The notes under the pieces were generated by a model. The model worked only from the letters and a program-made list of their open reading frames with translations, searched no databases and was not told the DNA's origin. Below, piece by piece: positions 28,003 through 37,866 of a stretch of 64,000 nt of DNA (position 1 is its first letter; each line of letters opens with the position of its first letter). The DNA is taken from positions 1-64,000 of the forward strand of contig JAFGRL010000184.1 of NCBI GenBank assembly GCA_016935195.1, given 5' to 3'. The stretch comes from Sedimentisphaerales bacterium. GTDB taxonomy: Bacteria > Planctomycetota > Phycisphaerae > Sedimentisphaerales > Anaerobacaceae. The translations under genes were made by a program, and so were the position numbers.

Positions 28003-28671
28003 ATGGCTGTACAGAGTAACACAGAAAGAGAGGTGTCTGTGGTCCACTATACACTGACGAAAACGCTGGGCAGAATTTCAGCACCAGTAATGTGGCTGAT
28101 TGCGATTAGTCTGGTAATACTATCAGGAATAGGATATCGTGTCCTGGCCTCGCGGTTGAGGCTTGTTGTTAACACTCCGATCAACCTGCCAGTACCTCTG
28201 GATACTTTGCCTGTGAAGATAGGTCATTGGACTGGTACTAATGTACCAGTCCCTGAGAATATTCGCCGTATAACCGGAAATGATGACTGTCTAAACCGTT
28301 CATATTCCAATGAAGCCACCAAGCAGCAAGTGCATGTATACGTGGCTTATACCGCTCGACCGCGAACAATGCGGGGGCATAGACCACAGGTATGCTATGT
28401 GGCTGGCGGCTGGGTACATGATAGTAGCGACGCAAGCGAAGTCGTTTCCAGTGCCGGCGAGAAAGTGCCCTGTCTGATTCATCGCTTCCACAAACCTGCC
28501 CCTGATCGCAGTGAGATAGTGGTATTGAATTACTATATTGCCAACGGCCGGATTATAAATGACAAAAGCGTTTTCGCTGGTGTTGGGTGGCGGACGCCAA
28601 ATATCCACGGTGACGTTGCGCGGTATGTAGCTCAGGTTCAGATAAGTTCGGTATCCGAAAGCTCCGTTTGA
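28003..28671 (+). CDS. exosortase-associated EpsI family protein
   Basis: LPVKIGHWTGTNVPVPENIRRITG, SYSNEATKQQVHVYVAYTARPRTMRGHRPQVCYVAGGWV. Confidence 0.88.
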   Translation: MAVQSNTEREVSVVHYTLTKTLGRISAPVMWLIAISLVILSGIGYRVLASRLRLVVNTPINLPVPLDTLPVKIGHWTGTNVPVPENIRRITGNDDCLNRSYSNEATKQQVHVYVAYTARPRTMRGHRPQVCYVAGGWVHDSSDASEVVSSAGEKVPCLIHRFHKPAPDRSEIVVLNYYIANGRIINDKSVFAGVGWRTPNIHGDVARYVAQVQISSVSESSV

Positions 28672-28850
28672 AAAACCGGTGCAGATATGACTGATCAAAT
28701 ACTTGACTACTTGCCCGAGGAGAATGGCACGGTGAGGGCAACGGAGTATGTCAGCCGGGGCGGTCTTGATGTAAAGTGAAACAGTGTACTGCCGGCGGCA
28801 GCTGCTGTTTATAGATAGTGAGATAAGTGTAGTCTTGACAGCGTGTTACA

Positions 28851-29504
28851 TTGTATTTTTTCAATGCGACCGAGGGGGACGAAGTGTATTCGGACTTAAG
28901 CTGGCGGAACTTCAAAGGTTGCTTGAAGGCGCTTCTGCAGGAATTGGGCAGTGATAAGAGATGCCAACAAGTTGATGGTTTGTTGCAGCAGACCGAGTGC
29001 AGAGATAGTAAAAGGAGTTGGACAACGGAAAACGCAGAGATAAGAATATCAGGTCTTGTTATAAAGCAACTGAAGCCTGCGAGTGATGAAAGAGGGTGGC
29101 TGGCAGAGTGCTTCAGATGTGATGAAATTAGCAAGGAGATATATCCTTTAATGTCATATGCGACCATGACTCTTCCGGGCCACGCTCGGGGGCCTCATGA
29201 GCATCTTGAGCAGACGGACTATTTTTGTTTTTTAGGGACATCAACATTTAAACTTCATCTCTGGGATAACAGAGAGGAATCTTCCACTTTTGGTGAGAAG
29301 ATGACAGTTCGAATGGAGGAAGGAGTCCCGATGATAGCAATTGTGCCTCCGGGTGTAGTGCATGCACTCAAGAACGTAGGAGAGAATGAGGGATTGGTTC
29401 TCAACTTTCCAAACAGGTTGTACGCAGGATGGGGCAGGAAAGGCAAAGTTGATGAGATCAGATATGAAAGTGACTACAACTCGCGGTTTAAGATAGAAGC
29501 CTGA
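28851..29504 (+). CDS. RmlC-like cupin, dTDP-4-dehydrorhamnose 3,5-epimerase-related
   Basis: LVIKQLKPASDERGWLAECFRCDEI ... ARGPHEHLEQTDYFCFLG ... IVPPGVVHALKNVGENEGLVLNFPNRLYAGWG; N-terminal start uncertain. Confidence 0.85.
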   Translation: MYFFNATEGDEVYSDLSWRNFKGCLKALLQELGSDKRCQQVDGLLQQTECRDSKRSWTTENAEIRISGLVIKQLKPASDERGWLAECFRCDEISKEIYPLMSYATMTLPGHARGPHEHLEQTDYFCFLGTSTFKLHLWDNREESSTFGEKMTVRMEEGVPMIAIVPPGVVHALKNVGENEGLVLNFPNRLYAGWGRKGKVDEIRYESDYNSRFKIEA

Positions 29505-29583
29505 CTGCATACATGCGATCCACGGCTCGTAGCTGCAACCAGGTATCATACAAAGTGTGATTAGGGCATAAGGATTAGGAAAT

Positions 29584-30933
29584 ATGGCGGTATACAAGGA
29601 ACTACTTGAGAAAAGAGGAAAGAAGTTCCCAATAAATGTTGCGGTTGTCGGAGCTGGTTGGTTTGGCAAAGGTCTGATTGGGGAAATATGCAGATGGCCG
29701 GCAATGGAGCCACGATTGGTTGTTACAAGGACTGTTGATAAAGCAGTTGATGCCTACGTGCAAGCTGGAATCTCACAAAGCCAAATTACTGTAGCAAGAT
29801 CGGCGAGTGAATTGAATTATCAGATGTCCGAAAATGGATATGTTGTTTCAGATAAAATTGAAGTCATTAGCCAGCTAAGAGATATCGACGTCGTGTTTGA
29901 GGCTACGGGAGACATTGAGATAGGAGCAAAGACTGCACTGTGGACTATCGAACAGGGCATAGACTTCATTACGATTAGTGCTGAAATGGATGCAACCATT
30001 GGTTTCATTTTAAAGAAACTTGCTGAGGAAAAAGGGGTAGTTTATTCCAACAGTGATGGAGATCAGCCCGGGGTGCTGGCACGGATGATAGATGAGGCAA
30101 AACTGCTTGGTTTTGACATAGTCGTGGCAGGAAATGGCAAAGGTTTCTTGGACTATCACACAGTTCCTGAAGATATTATGAAGTGGGTAAGAAAGGGGCA
30201 AAACGCAAGGAAGACCACTTCTTTTACCGATGGAACAAAGCAAAGCATGGAATTGGCTGTGGTTTCCAACGCTACTGGACTTGTTCCTGAGAAAAGAGGG
30301 ATGCATGGCCCTAAAGTCACGAAAGAAACCCTGGTGGATAACTTCCTGAAAATCATTTCCAGGGAAGGAATAGTTGATTATGTGATGGGCGTGAATGTCA
30401 ATCTCGGCATGACTGTTTTTGTGATAGGCAAAAGAAATGGAGATTTCGTTTCTGAGGCGTTAGATTATTACAAAATGGGGAAGGGGCCCTATTATTTGTT
30501 TTTCCGAGATCATCATTTATGTTTCTTTGAGGCTCCAAAATCAATAGCAGATGCGGTGTTATTTGATACCGCGACGATAGCACCAAAAGGTAAATTTGCA
30601 GATGTTTTTGCCGTGGCAAAAAAGGATTTGAAAGCGGGGCAGAAACTCGACGGTATCGGTGGTTACTCTGTTTACGGGCTTATTGACCGGGCAGAAACTG
30701 TAAGAGAAGAAAAGTTGCTTCCCCTGGGGCTTGCAGAATATGCGAAGCTTACTTGCGATGTCAAAAGAGACGAGCCAATTACATACGATATGGTGGACTT
30801 TCCTGAGGAGAACGTGGTCTTAGAATTAAGGAGACGGCAGGATACCTGGTCTGAAGGCGGAATGCATAGCGGAAAAGGTAAAAACCAAAGAAAGACAGAA
30901 GAAGAATGGCCGACCAGGCAGTGGAAAAGATGA
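29584..30933 (+). CDS. homoserine-dehydrogenase-like oxidoreductase with C-terminal SAF domain
   Basis: INVAVVGAGWFGKGLIGEI Rossmann motif; SAF-like KKDLKAGQKLDGIGGYSVYGLID. Confidence 0.8.
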   Translation: MAVYKELLEKRGKKFPINVAVVGAGWFGKGLIGEICRWPAMEPRLVVTRTVDKAVDAYVQAGISQSQITVARSASELNYQMSENGYVVSDKIEVISQLRDIDVVFEATGDIEIGAKTALWTIEQGIDFITISAEMDATIGFILKKLAEEKGVVYSNSDGDQPGVLARMIDEAKLLGFDIVVAGNGKGFLDYHTVPEDIMKWVRKGQNARKTTSFTDGTKQSMELAVVSNATGLVPEKRGMHGPKVTKETLVDNFLKIISREGIVDYVMGVNVNLGMTVFVIGKRNGDFVSEALDYYKMGKGPYYLFFRDHHLCFFEAPKSIADAVLFDTATIAPKGKFADVFAVAKKDLKAGQKLDGIGGYSVYGLIDRAETVREEKLLPLGLAEYAKLTCDVKRDEPITYDMVDFPEENVVLELRRRQDTWSEGGMHSGKGKNQRKTEEEWPTRQWKR

Positions 30934-31025
30934 TTCGAATAGTAGAATCTTTCGATGCGCAAAGGAGATATCTTGTCCGATGGCCGCTGGGTTATGATAC
31001 GGGTCTTTGAGAGAGTGCAATTAAC

Positions 31026-31889
31026 ATGACGCAGGCAAAAGATAACAGTCACGTACGAGAAGTTGTGTATACCCCTTATTCCCACCTGGGGTTTGGTTGG
31101 AGTGTGTGGAAGGAGATGTTGCGTGAGCTTGTGCGGGGTCGGGAGCTGATGTGGAGACTTTTTCGACGCGAACTATCCGCTCATTATAGACAGTCGGTGT
31201 TTGGGTACGTCTGGGCGGTGGCCCCGGCGATCGTAACTGTTGTCACTTTTACTTATTTGAACCGTTCAAAGATACTGCCGATTGGCGAAACGAATTTGCC
31301 CTACCCGGCGTATGTGCTTTTGGGCGTCAGCGTCTGGCAACTATTTGCTACAGGATTAAGCAAGACTGCGCAGTCTCTGGTTCAATCGCGATCCATCATC
31401 ATTCACATCAATTTCTCACGGGAGACTCTTGTACTTGCCGTTTTTGGGGAGTCCGTATTTAATTTCCTAATACGAATGGTGCTGATTGTGGCGGTTTTTG
31501 CTTGGTTTCGGGTAGTACCTGTCTGGACGGTGTTTTTAGTTCCATTTGTGCTGCTTCCTTTGGCATTGCTGACGGTTGGTTTCGGTTTTATTTTGGCTTT
31601 TACGAACGGGGTCTTTCGGGACATCGGCAATTCGCTTACAGTTGTGCTGACCTTCGCAATGTTTTTGACACCTGTTGTCTACCCGCCACCAACACAATGG
31701 CCAAAGGTTCTGCTCAACTATGTTAATCCGGTCAGCCCCTTTATCATTGCCACAAGAGACCTGACTACAATAGGTGTACTTAGTCAGCCGTATGGGCTGC
31801 TATGGGCGTCAGTATTTAGCTTACTGGTATATTTGGTCTGTTGGCGCGTGTTTCATCTTGCAATGTGCCGCGTGGCAGAGAGAGTGTGA
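31026..31889 (+). CDS. polysaccharide ABC transporter permease (Wzm-like)
   Basis: LMWRLFRRELSAHYRQSVFGYVWAVAPAIVTVVTFTYLNRSKI; ABC-2 type permease. Confidence 0.92.
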   Translation: MTQAKDNSHVREVVYTPYSHLGFGWSVWKEMLRELVRGRELMWRLFRRELSAHYRQSVFGYVWAVAPAIVTVVTFTYLNRSKILPIGETNLPYPAYVLLGVSVWQLFATGLSKTAQSLVQSRSIIIHINFSRETLVLAVFGESVFNFLIRMVLIVAVFAWFRVVPVWTVFLVPFVLLPLALLTVGFGFILAFTNGVFRDIGNSLTVVLTFAMFLTPVVYPPPTQWPKVLLNYVNPVSPFIIATRDLTTIGVLSQPYGLLWASVFSLLVYLVCWRVFHLAMCRVAERV

Positions 31890-31961
31890 AAAATCGAACA
31901 AGACGCTGTTGTCAAAGTAGATAGAGTTTCCAAGAAGTTCTCCCGAAGCCTGAAGCGATCG

Positions 31962-33137
31962 ATGTGGTATGGTTTCCAGGATGTACTACGAGATACTTTG
32001 TGTATTCGTTCGAAATCAAACCGTCTGCGCCCAAGGGAATTCTGGGCCGTGGATGATGTGTCCTTTGAACTTAAAAGGGGAGATACGCTTGGAATTATTG
32101 GTCCGAATGGCTCAGGTAAGACAACTATCTTAAGAATGCTGAATGGTATTATCTTTCCAGACGATGGGCAGATCGCAATTAAGGGGAGGATCGGCGCACT
32201 GATTGCCGTTGGTGCCGGTTTTCATCCAATGTTAAGCGGAAGGGAGAACGTCTACATTAATGGCGCCATCTTGGGCATGAGCAAGCGGGAAATAGACAGT
32301 AAATTCGATAGGATAGTTAAATTTGCTGATATTGGTGATTTCTTGGAAACACCAGTCAAGCATTACTCAAGTGGAATGTACGTACGGCTGGGCTTTGCAG
32401 TGGCGGTGCACTGTGAGCCGGACATTTTGCTGGTCGATGAAATATTGGCTGTCGGTGACATAGGATTCCGCGCAAAGTGCTACGAAGTCATTAGGCAGCT
32501 AAAAAGAAAGGGTGTCACGATTATTTTTATATCTCATAATCTGGCAACCATATCCGAAATATGTAACAAGACCATGCTTTTGTGGAAGGGGCAGATAAAA
32601 TTTATTGGTGATTCAGAAGACGCTGTAGATATATTCCAAAGAGAGATATTCTCTGAATCCGTTGCGGAAGGAACAAGAAACCTAAGTGACCCATTGCTCG
32701 GGCCTGTGCAATTTAGAAGTGGAGCAAAGATAAAATCAGTGAGACTCTTAGATGTTGCTGGGAATGAGTGCAAGACTCTGCACAACGGCCAGGAGCAAGT
32801 GGTCGAAACCGTCATCAGGTTCGACAAAGATGTGAGCAACCCTATGGCCGGCTGTTTTATCTGGGATAATCAAGGGCGTGTTATTCACGACATTAATACT
32901 TTCCTGCTTGGGATTAATACCGGCGAATTCAAGGCTGGCAAAGAATACGTTTTCAGATGGTTTTTGAATCCCCATTTGTTACCGGATCACTATAATCTGG
33001 GGGTCGATATTAGCCAGGCAGATGTTGAACACTTTTATTACGACCGAAGGGTCAAAGCCCTGATACTGTCAGTGGAATCTAATTCCAGAGCTCAGGGTTT
33101 TGTTGATATGGATGCGAGATTAGAGATAGCAAGTTGA
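31962..33137 (+). CDS. polysaccharide ABC transporter ATP-binding protein (Wzt-like)
   Basis: GIIGPNGSGKTTILRML, YSSGMYVRLGFAVAVHCEPDILLVDEILAVGD; open frame extends upstream to 31890 (KIEQDAVVKVDRVSKKFSRSLKRS) without a canonical start codon. Confidence 0.93.
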   Translation: MWYGFQDVLRDTLCIRSKSNRLRPREFWAVDDVSFELKRGDTLGIIGPNGSGKTTILRMLNGIIFPDDGQIAIKGRIGALIAVGAGFHPMLSGRENVYINGAILGMSKREIDSKFDRIVKFADIGDFLETPVKHYSSGMYVRLGFAVAVHCEPDILLVDEILAVGDIGFRAKCYEVIRQLKRKGVTIIFISHNLATISEICNKTMLLWKGQIKFIGDSEDAVDIFQREIFSESVAEGTRNLSDPLLGPVQFRSGAKIKSVRLLDVAGNECKTLHNGQEQVVETVIRFDKDVSNPMAGCFIWDNQGRVIHDINTFLLGINTGEFKAGKEYVFRWFLNPHLLPDHYNLGVDISQADVEHFYYDRRVKALILSVESNSRAQGFVDMDARLEIAS

Positions 33138-34138
33138 GAGAGCTTAAGATTGGAATAATTGGTTGTGGCGCGGTTGCTAAGTACCTCTATTTGCCAGCCG
33201 TTTCCGCTTGTTCATTTGCCAAAGTCGAAGCGTTGGTAGATAAGAATATATCTCGCGCAGAAGCTCTGGCAAAGAAGTTCAGTGCGGGGTATGTAGCCGG
33301 CGACTATAGCGAAGTTTTTAACAGGGTAGAGGCCGTAATCATTGCGTTGCCTCACTTCCTGCATGCCCCTGTATCCATAGACTTTCTCAAACGAGGTATT
33401 CATGTTCTTGTAGAAAAGCCGATGGCCATGACCGTCGAACAGTGTGATGACATGATAGAGGCAGCGGATTTGACAGGCAGTGTTCTCGCCGTTGGACTTG
33501 TTAGACGTTTTTATAATACTTCCAGATTTGTCAAGCAGATAATCGACGAAGGCTGGCTTGGACGGATACAATCGTTTGATTTCAGGGAAGGCTCTATTTA
33601 CAACTGGCCGGTAGCGTCTGACTTTTTCTTTAAAAAGGATAGCGGTGGAGGGCTTCTTGCCGACACCGGTGCCCACACGTTGGACATGTTGCTTTGGTGG
33701 CTGGGGGACTATGAAGCTCTCGAATACTATGATGACTCCTTTGGGGGAGTAGAAGCAAACTGCGAGTTGCACTTAAGTCTTAAAAGCGGTGCCCGAGGGA
33801 TTGTCGAGTTAAGCCGGGTGCGCAACCTTAGAAACACATATCGATTGAATGGAGATAAGGCTTCACTGGAACTTGGGCTCGATTTCAATTCAACCATTTG
33901 CTTAAAACCAAATAACGGGTATGGTCTGGAAGGGAAGATTAATTCATCAGAGTCTACAAGTGGAAGCTTCCTGGATATCGTGTGCCAGCAGTTGCAGGAT
34001 TTTGCCACCGCTGTTCGAGAAAATCGCAAGCCTTTCGTCAAGGCCACCGATGCTAAAAAGTCCGTAGCTTTAATTGAAGATTGTTACTGGAAACGCCTAA
34101 GGTTGAACCAGCCTTGGCTAACGGCGGCATGCGATTAG
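33134..34138 (+). CDS. Gfo/Idh/MocA family oxidoreductase
   Basis: LKIGIIGCGAVAKYLYLPAV ... HVLVEKPMAMTVEQCDDMI. Confidence 0.93.
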   Translation: MRELKIGIIGCGAVAKYLYLPAVSACSFAKVEALVDKNISRAEALAKKFSAGYVAGDYSEVFNRVEAVIIALPHFLHAPVSIDFLKRGIHVLVEKPMAMTVEQCDDMIEAADLTGSVLAVGLVRRFYNTSRFVKQIIDEGWLGRIQSFDFREGSIYNWPVASDFFFKKDSGGGLLADTGAHTLDMLLWWLGDYEALEYYDDSFGGVEANCELHLSLKSGARGIVELSRVRNLRNTYRLNGDKASLELGLDFNSTICLKPNNGYGLEGKINSSESTSGSFLDIVCQQLQDFATAVRENRKPFVKATDAKKSVALIEDCYWKRLRLNQPWLTAACD

Positions 34139-34145
34139 GACACAC

Positions 34146-35339
34146 ATGAAGGACCTCAATTTCGAAAATAAACGTGTTCTTGTGACCGGTGGGACGGGTT
34201 TCATCGGGGGCAGACTCGTCGAGAGACTTGTTCTCGATTGTAACGCAACGGTCAGGGTATTAGTCCGTGACTTTGCCAGAGCGTCATGGATCGCACGTTT
34301 TCCTGTTGAGATGATTAAGGGCGACGTTGCTCAATTCGACGATGTTGCTGATGCATTGAAGAATTGTCAGTACGTTTTCCACTGTGCCTACGGGAACCGA
34401 GGTAATGATTTGTCGCGGCGAATGGTCAATGTAGAAGGGACCAGGAACATAATGAAAGCTTCCCTGGACACAGGCGTTGAACGAGTTGTTCATGTAAGCA
34501 CTGTGGCCGTTTATGGAAACGCACTAGACACATATTTAGATGAAGAATCTCCTTGTAGGTACTCGGGAGATGAATATTCTGATACAAAGCTGGATGGAGA
34601 TAAGGTTGCGTTGGAATTTTCCAGTCGGGGCCTGCCCGTTGTGATTGCACGACCGACGGTGGTGTATGGTCCTTGGGCGCCGATATGGACAGTTGGGATT
34701 CTTAATCAACTAAAAGAAGGCAGGGTGGTAGTAGGCGATGGAGAAGGCTTGTGTAATGCCGTGTACGTGGATGACGTTGTGAACGCACTACTGTTATCGG
34801 CATTCGAGGAAAAAGCTGTCGGAGAAGTGTTTCTGATTTCCGGAGAAGAACCTGTGAAATGGAAAGATTTCTACGGTGCCTACGAATGTATGTTGAGCAC
34901 AGATTCGGTAGTTTGCATGAGCCAGGCTGAGTTGAATGAATGTCTACAGAAACAGAAGCGGGCTAAACGCACTATAAATCGCGTTCGCAAGGCCTTGCAG
35001 GATAAGCCCAGGAGAAAACAACTGCTTCAAGAAATCCCCCCTCTTGCAAAATTGCATCAGTTTACAAAATTCGTGTTGCCCAGATTTGTCTGGACAAGTC
35101 TAAAAAGACTGATGATAGGAAAGGATTCGTGTAATGATCGCCCTGGTTCCTCAGAGACGGGTTTGAAGAAAGATGGGTCTTTGCTACTGCCAAGTGAAGA
35201 ACTCGTGAACCTATTCTGCAGTAAAATACATGTGCGAATAGACAAAGCAAAGCGGACATTAAACTATCGTCCTGAATTTGATCTTGAGCGAGGTATGGAA
35301 CTAACACGCCAGTGGGCGAAGTGGGCTAATTTGTTGTAG
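34146..35339 (+). CDS. NAD-dependent epimerase/dehydratase (extended SDR)
   Basis: RVLVTGGTGFIGGRLVERL, HVSTVAVYGN, YSDTKLDGDK. Confidence 0.92.
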   Translation: MKDLNFENKRVLVTGGTGFIGGRLVERLVLDCNATVRVLVRDFARASWIARFPVEMIKGDVAQFDDVADALKNCQYVFHCAYGNRGNDLSRRMVNVEGTRNIMKASLDTGVERVVHVSTVAVYGNALDTYLDEESPCRYSGDEYSDTKLDGDKVALEFSSRGLPVVIARPTVVYGPWAPIWTVGILNQLKEGRVVVGDGEGLCNAVYVDDVVNALLLSAFEEKAVGEVFLISGEEPVKWKDFYGAYECMLSTDSVVCMSQAELNECLQKQKRAKRTINRVRKALQDKPRRKQLLQEIPPLAKLHQFTKFVLPRFVWTSLKRLMIGKDSCNDRPGSSETGLKKDGSLLLPSEELVNLFCSKIHVRIDKAKRTLNYRPEFDLERGMELTRQWAKWANLL

Positions 35340-35364
35340 GAATTGTCTTTATTATTCACATTAG

Positions 35365-36699
35365 TTGCTGTCGAACATGCCTTCACGCAAAAAAGTCAAT
35401 ATTTTGTTTGTATCTCATGCAGCCGGGTTGAGCGGTTCAGAGAAGTGTTTGCTTGCATTACTAAAGGGGTTAGACAAAGATAAGTTCGAGCCTTTGGCTT
35501 TGTTGCCCGAGGATGGGCAACTAAAACAGAAGCTTGAGGAACTGAGAATTAAGACCTTTGTATACCCTGTCGAGCGATGGATAGCCTACTCTTTGGAACA
35601 TAGCAAGCGACACTTCAAAAAGGTTTTCGGCGGTCTTCCGAGGCGCGTGCGTTTTCTCTCTAAGCTTATAAGAAAAGAAAAAATCGATGTGGTTTATTCT
35701 AACTCGATAATAGTAATAGATGATGCCATTGCTGCGAAGATAAATGGTGTTCCACATATCCGTCATATACACAATTTCCTTGTTGATAACCCGTATTTGA
35801 GACCTTACCTTCCCATGCCTTTAACTTCTGTTTTGCTTAAGACCCTCTCCTCTGAAATAATTGCGGTTTCCGATGCTGTTAAAAGAAACTTCAATTTTAA
35901 AAGACTTCGTCATTACGATAGGAAAGTGAAGGTAGTCCACAACGGCATTGATGTAGATGAGTTTACCGCAGGTATAGCGGCGTGCAAAGAAGAAGACTTG
36001 CGCACAGAACTCGGATTGAGGCGTGAAACAAGAATCGTTACTTCTGTTGGAAGGTATCAGGAGGAAAAAGGTATAAGAGAATTCATTCAGGCTGCGAAGA
36101 CAGTGACAGCTGTTGTTGAAAACGTTATGTTTGTTCTGGTTGGCTATAAATATCAAAGGACCTTTGACGAGTTTAAAAAGTTGGCAGTAGAGCTTGGATT
36201 GCAGGAGAGTATCCGCTTCTTGGAATTTCGTGAGAATATATTTCCGGTGTATAAATCTACGGACCTGCTTGTTTCGGCATCCTGGATTGAGGCCTGTCCT
36301 CTTAACATTATCGAGGCGATGGCTGCGGGCAAGCCTGTTGTTGCTACGAGGTGTGGGGGCTCAGAGGAATTGGTTGTTGATGGTGAAACAGGATTTCTGG
36401 TTTCTCCTAAGTCGCCTCATGATTTGGCAATTGCTATTACAAATATCCTTCAAGATCCCCGTTGTGGTGAGCAAATGGGCAAACTCGGTTGCCAGCGTGC
36501 TTCAAGGCTGTTTGATTCTAGAAGATACGTCTCATCTGTGGAAGAGGTTCTTGATAAAGCAATAGAGGAAAAAGGCCTTTGCTTCAATATGACAGAGTTA
36601 GCCGAAGTGTCACGTGCATTTTTTGAATGTCTTCCGCAAATGAGCCGGACAGCTATGAGGCTGGCGTCAAGGAAACTGCTCAATGCAATGAAAGGCTGA
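35365..36699 (+). CDS. glycosyltransferase family 4
   Basis: SHAAGLSGSEKCLLALL, VVHNGIDVDEF, SWIEACPLNIIEAMAAGKPVVATRCGGSEELV. Confidence 0.93.
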   Translation: MLSNMPSRKKVNILFVSHAAGLSGSEKCLLALLKGLDKDKFEPLALLPEDGQLKQKLEELRIKTFVYPVERWIAYSLEHSKRHFKKVFGGLPRRVRFLSKLIRKEKIDVVYSNSIIVIDDAIAAKINGVPHIRHIHNFLVDNPYLRPYLPMPLTSVLLKTLSSEIIAVSDAVKRNFNFKRLRHYDRKVKVVHNGIDVDEFTAGIAACKEEDLRTELGLRRETRIVTSVGRYQEEKGIREFIQAAKTVTAVVENVMFVLVGYKYQRTFDEFKKLAVELGLQESIRFLEFRENIFPVYKSTDLLVSASWIEACPLNIIEAMAAGKPVVATRCGGSEELVVDGETGFLVSPKSPHDLAIAITNILQDPRCGEQMGKLGCQRASRLFDSRRYVSSVEEVLDKAIEEKGLCFNMTELAEVSRAFFECLPQMSRTAMRLASRKLLNAMKG

Positions 36700-36744
36700 A
36701 CACAAAAGTCGGAGGGCGATATTTTCGAAACGGAGTTTAGCTGC

Positions 36745-37803
36745 ATGGTTTCAAAATCACAGACAAATAGCCCAAAGGTGTCAGCTGTCATTGTTAATTG
36801 GAACAGTGTAGACACTACTGTTGATTGCCTCAATTCACTCAAGGAAATCGACTACCCTAATTGCGAAGTGATAGTTGTCGACAATGCTTCCCCAGACGAC
36901 TCGGCAGACGTAATTGAAAAGTCTTTTCCTGAAGTAACGGTATTAAGAAGCCAGAAGAATTTAGGGTGGGGTGGCGGCACAAATCTTGGATTAAAACACG
37001 CACTGGCTAATGAGACCAAGTACATTTGGCTTCTTAATAACGATCTTGTTGTCGAACCTGATACGTTAAGCAAGCTTGTGCGTGTTGCTGAAAAGGGCCC
37101 GGATGCCGCTCTGGTAAGTCCGGTTCTCTATTTCTATTCTACGCGTTCTAAAATCCAGCATTGCGGTTCAATCTTCGATTGGAAAGGTTATTCCATCAGA
37201 CACCTTAACAATCCTGATGAGACAGAATCAGTGAATAAGCAGGACTTTTGGCTTTGGTGTACAGCTATCCTAATAAAGCGTGAAGTTGTTGAAACGGTAG
37301 GCTATTTTGACGAGAAATATTTTATTTACTTTGACGATATGGATTACTCCGCAAGAGCTATTAGCATAGGATATCACCATAAACTCCAGCCAACTGCAAA
37401 AGTGTACCACAGAAGCCATTCGGTAGATTTGGGTGGCTTACAAAAGGCGCCGCTTCATTATTTTTACTATATGACCAGGAATGAGTACTGGTTCTGGAAA
37501 AAGAAGGTCAGCGGACTTAGAAAGTTTCTGTTGATACGGACATATTTGGCGAGTGTGATAAGAAAACTGGCATTCTATAAAAAGCAGGCGTGGAACGACA
37601 TTATTGACGCATGCCTTGACGGTCTCTACTGCAGTTTTCGCGGCATCGGCGGTGAATGGGACAAAAGTATAAAGATGCCCGGAATTCTCAAGAAGCTTAT
37701 TATGTGGCGCCCATATTTTTGGGTGAGACTTTTCGAGTTGAATACTAGGAGGGTCTGTGACCGTCTTCTTGGAAGAAAAAAACTTACTGCACCCAAAATG
37801 TAA
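36745..37803 (+). CDS. glycosyltransferase family 2
   Basis: VSAVIVNWNSVDTTVDCLNSL, VIVVDNASPDDSADVIE, WLLNNDLVVEPDTL. Confidence 0.94.
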   Translation: MVSKSQTNSPKVSAVIVNWNSVDTTVDCLNSLKEIDYPNCEVIVVDNASPDDSADVIEKSFPEVTVLRSQKNLGWGGGTNLGLKHALANETKYIWLLNNDLVVEPDTLSKLVRVAEKGPDAALVSPVLYFYSTRSKIQHCGSIFDWKGYSIRHLNNPDETESVNKQDFWLWCTAILIKREVVETVGYFDEKYFIYFDDMDYSARAISIGYHHKLQPTAKVYHRSHSVDLGGLQKAPLHYFYYMTRNEYWFWKKKVSGLRKFLLIRTYLASVIRKLAFYKKQAWNDIIDACLDGLYCSFRGIGGEWDKSIKMPGILKKLIMWRPYFWVRLFELNTRRVCDRLLGRKKLTAPKM

Positions 37804-37866
37804 GGACATGAATCACTACGTATTTCTGAATGCTTCGAATGGAGCTTTTACAAAAACGTTTTTACT

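Noticed and set aside
28003-33137. Genome-wide TGA recoding, suggested by in-frame TGAs after EpsI and the ABC permease
   Set aside because: Many intact genes here end naturally in TGA at plausible C-termini (e.g. genes ending at 33137, 53241 and 62923), so a local explanation is more likely.
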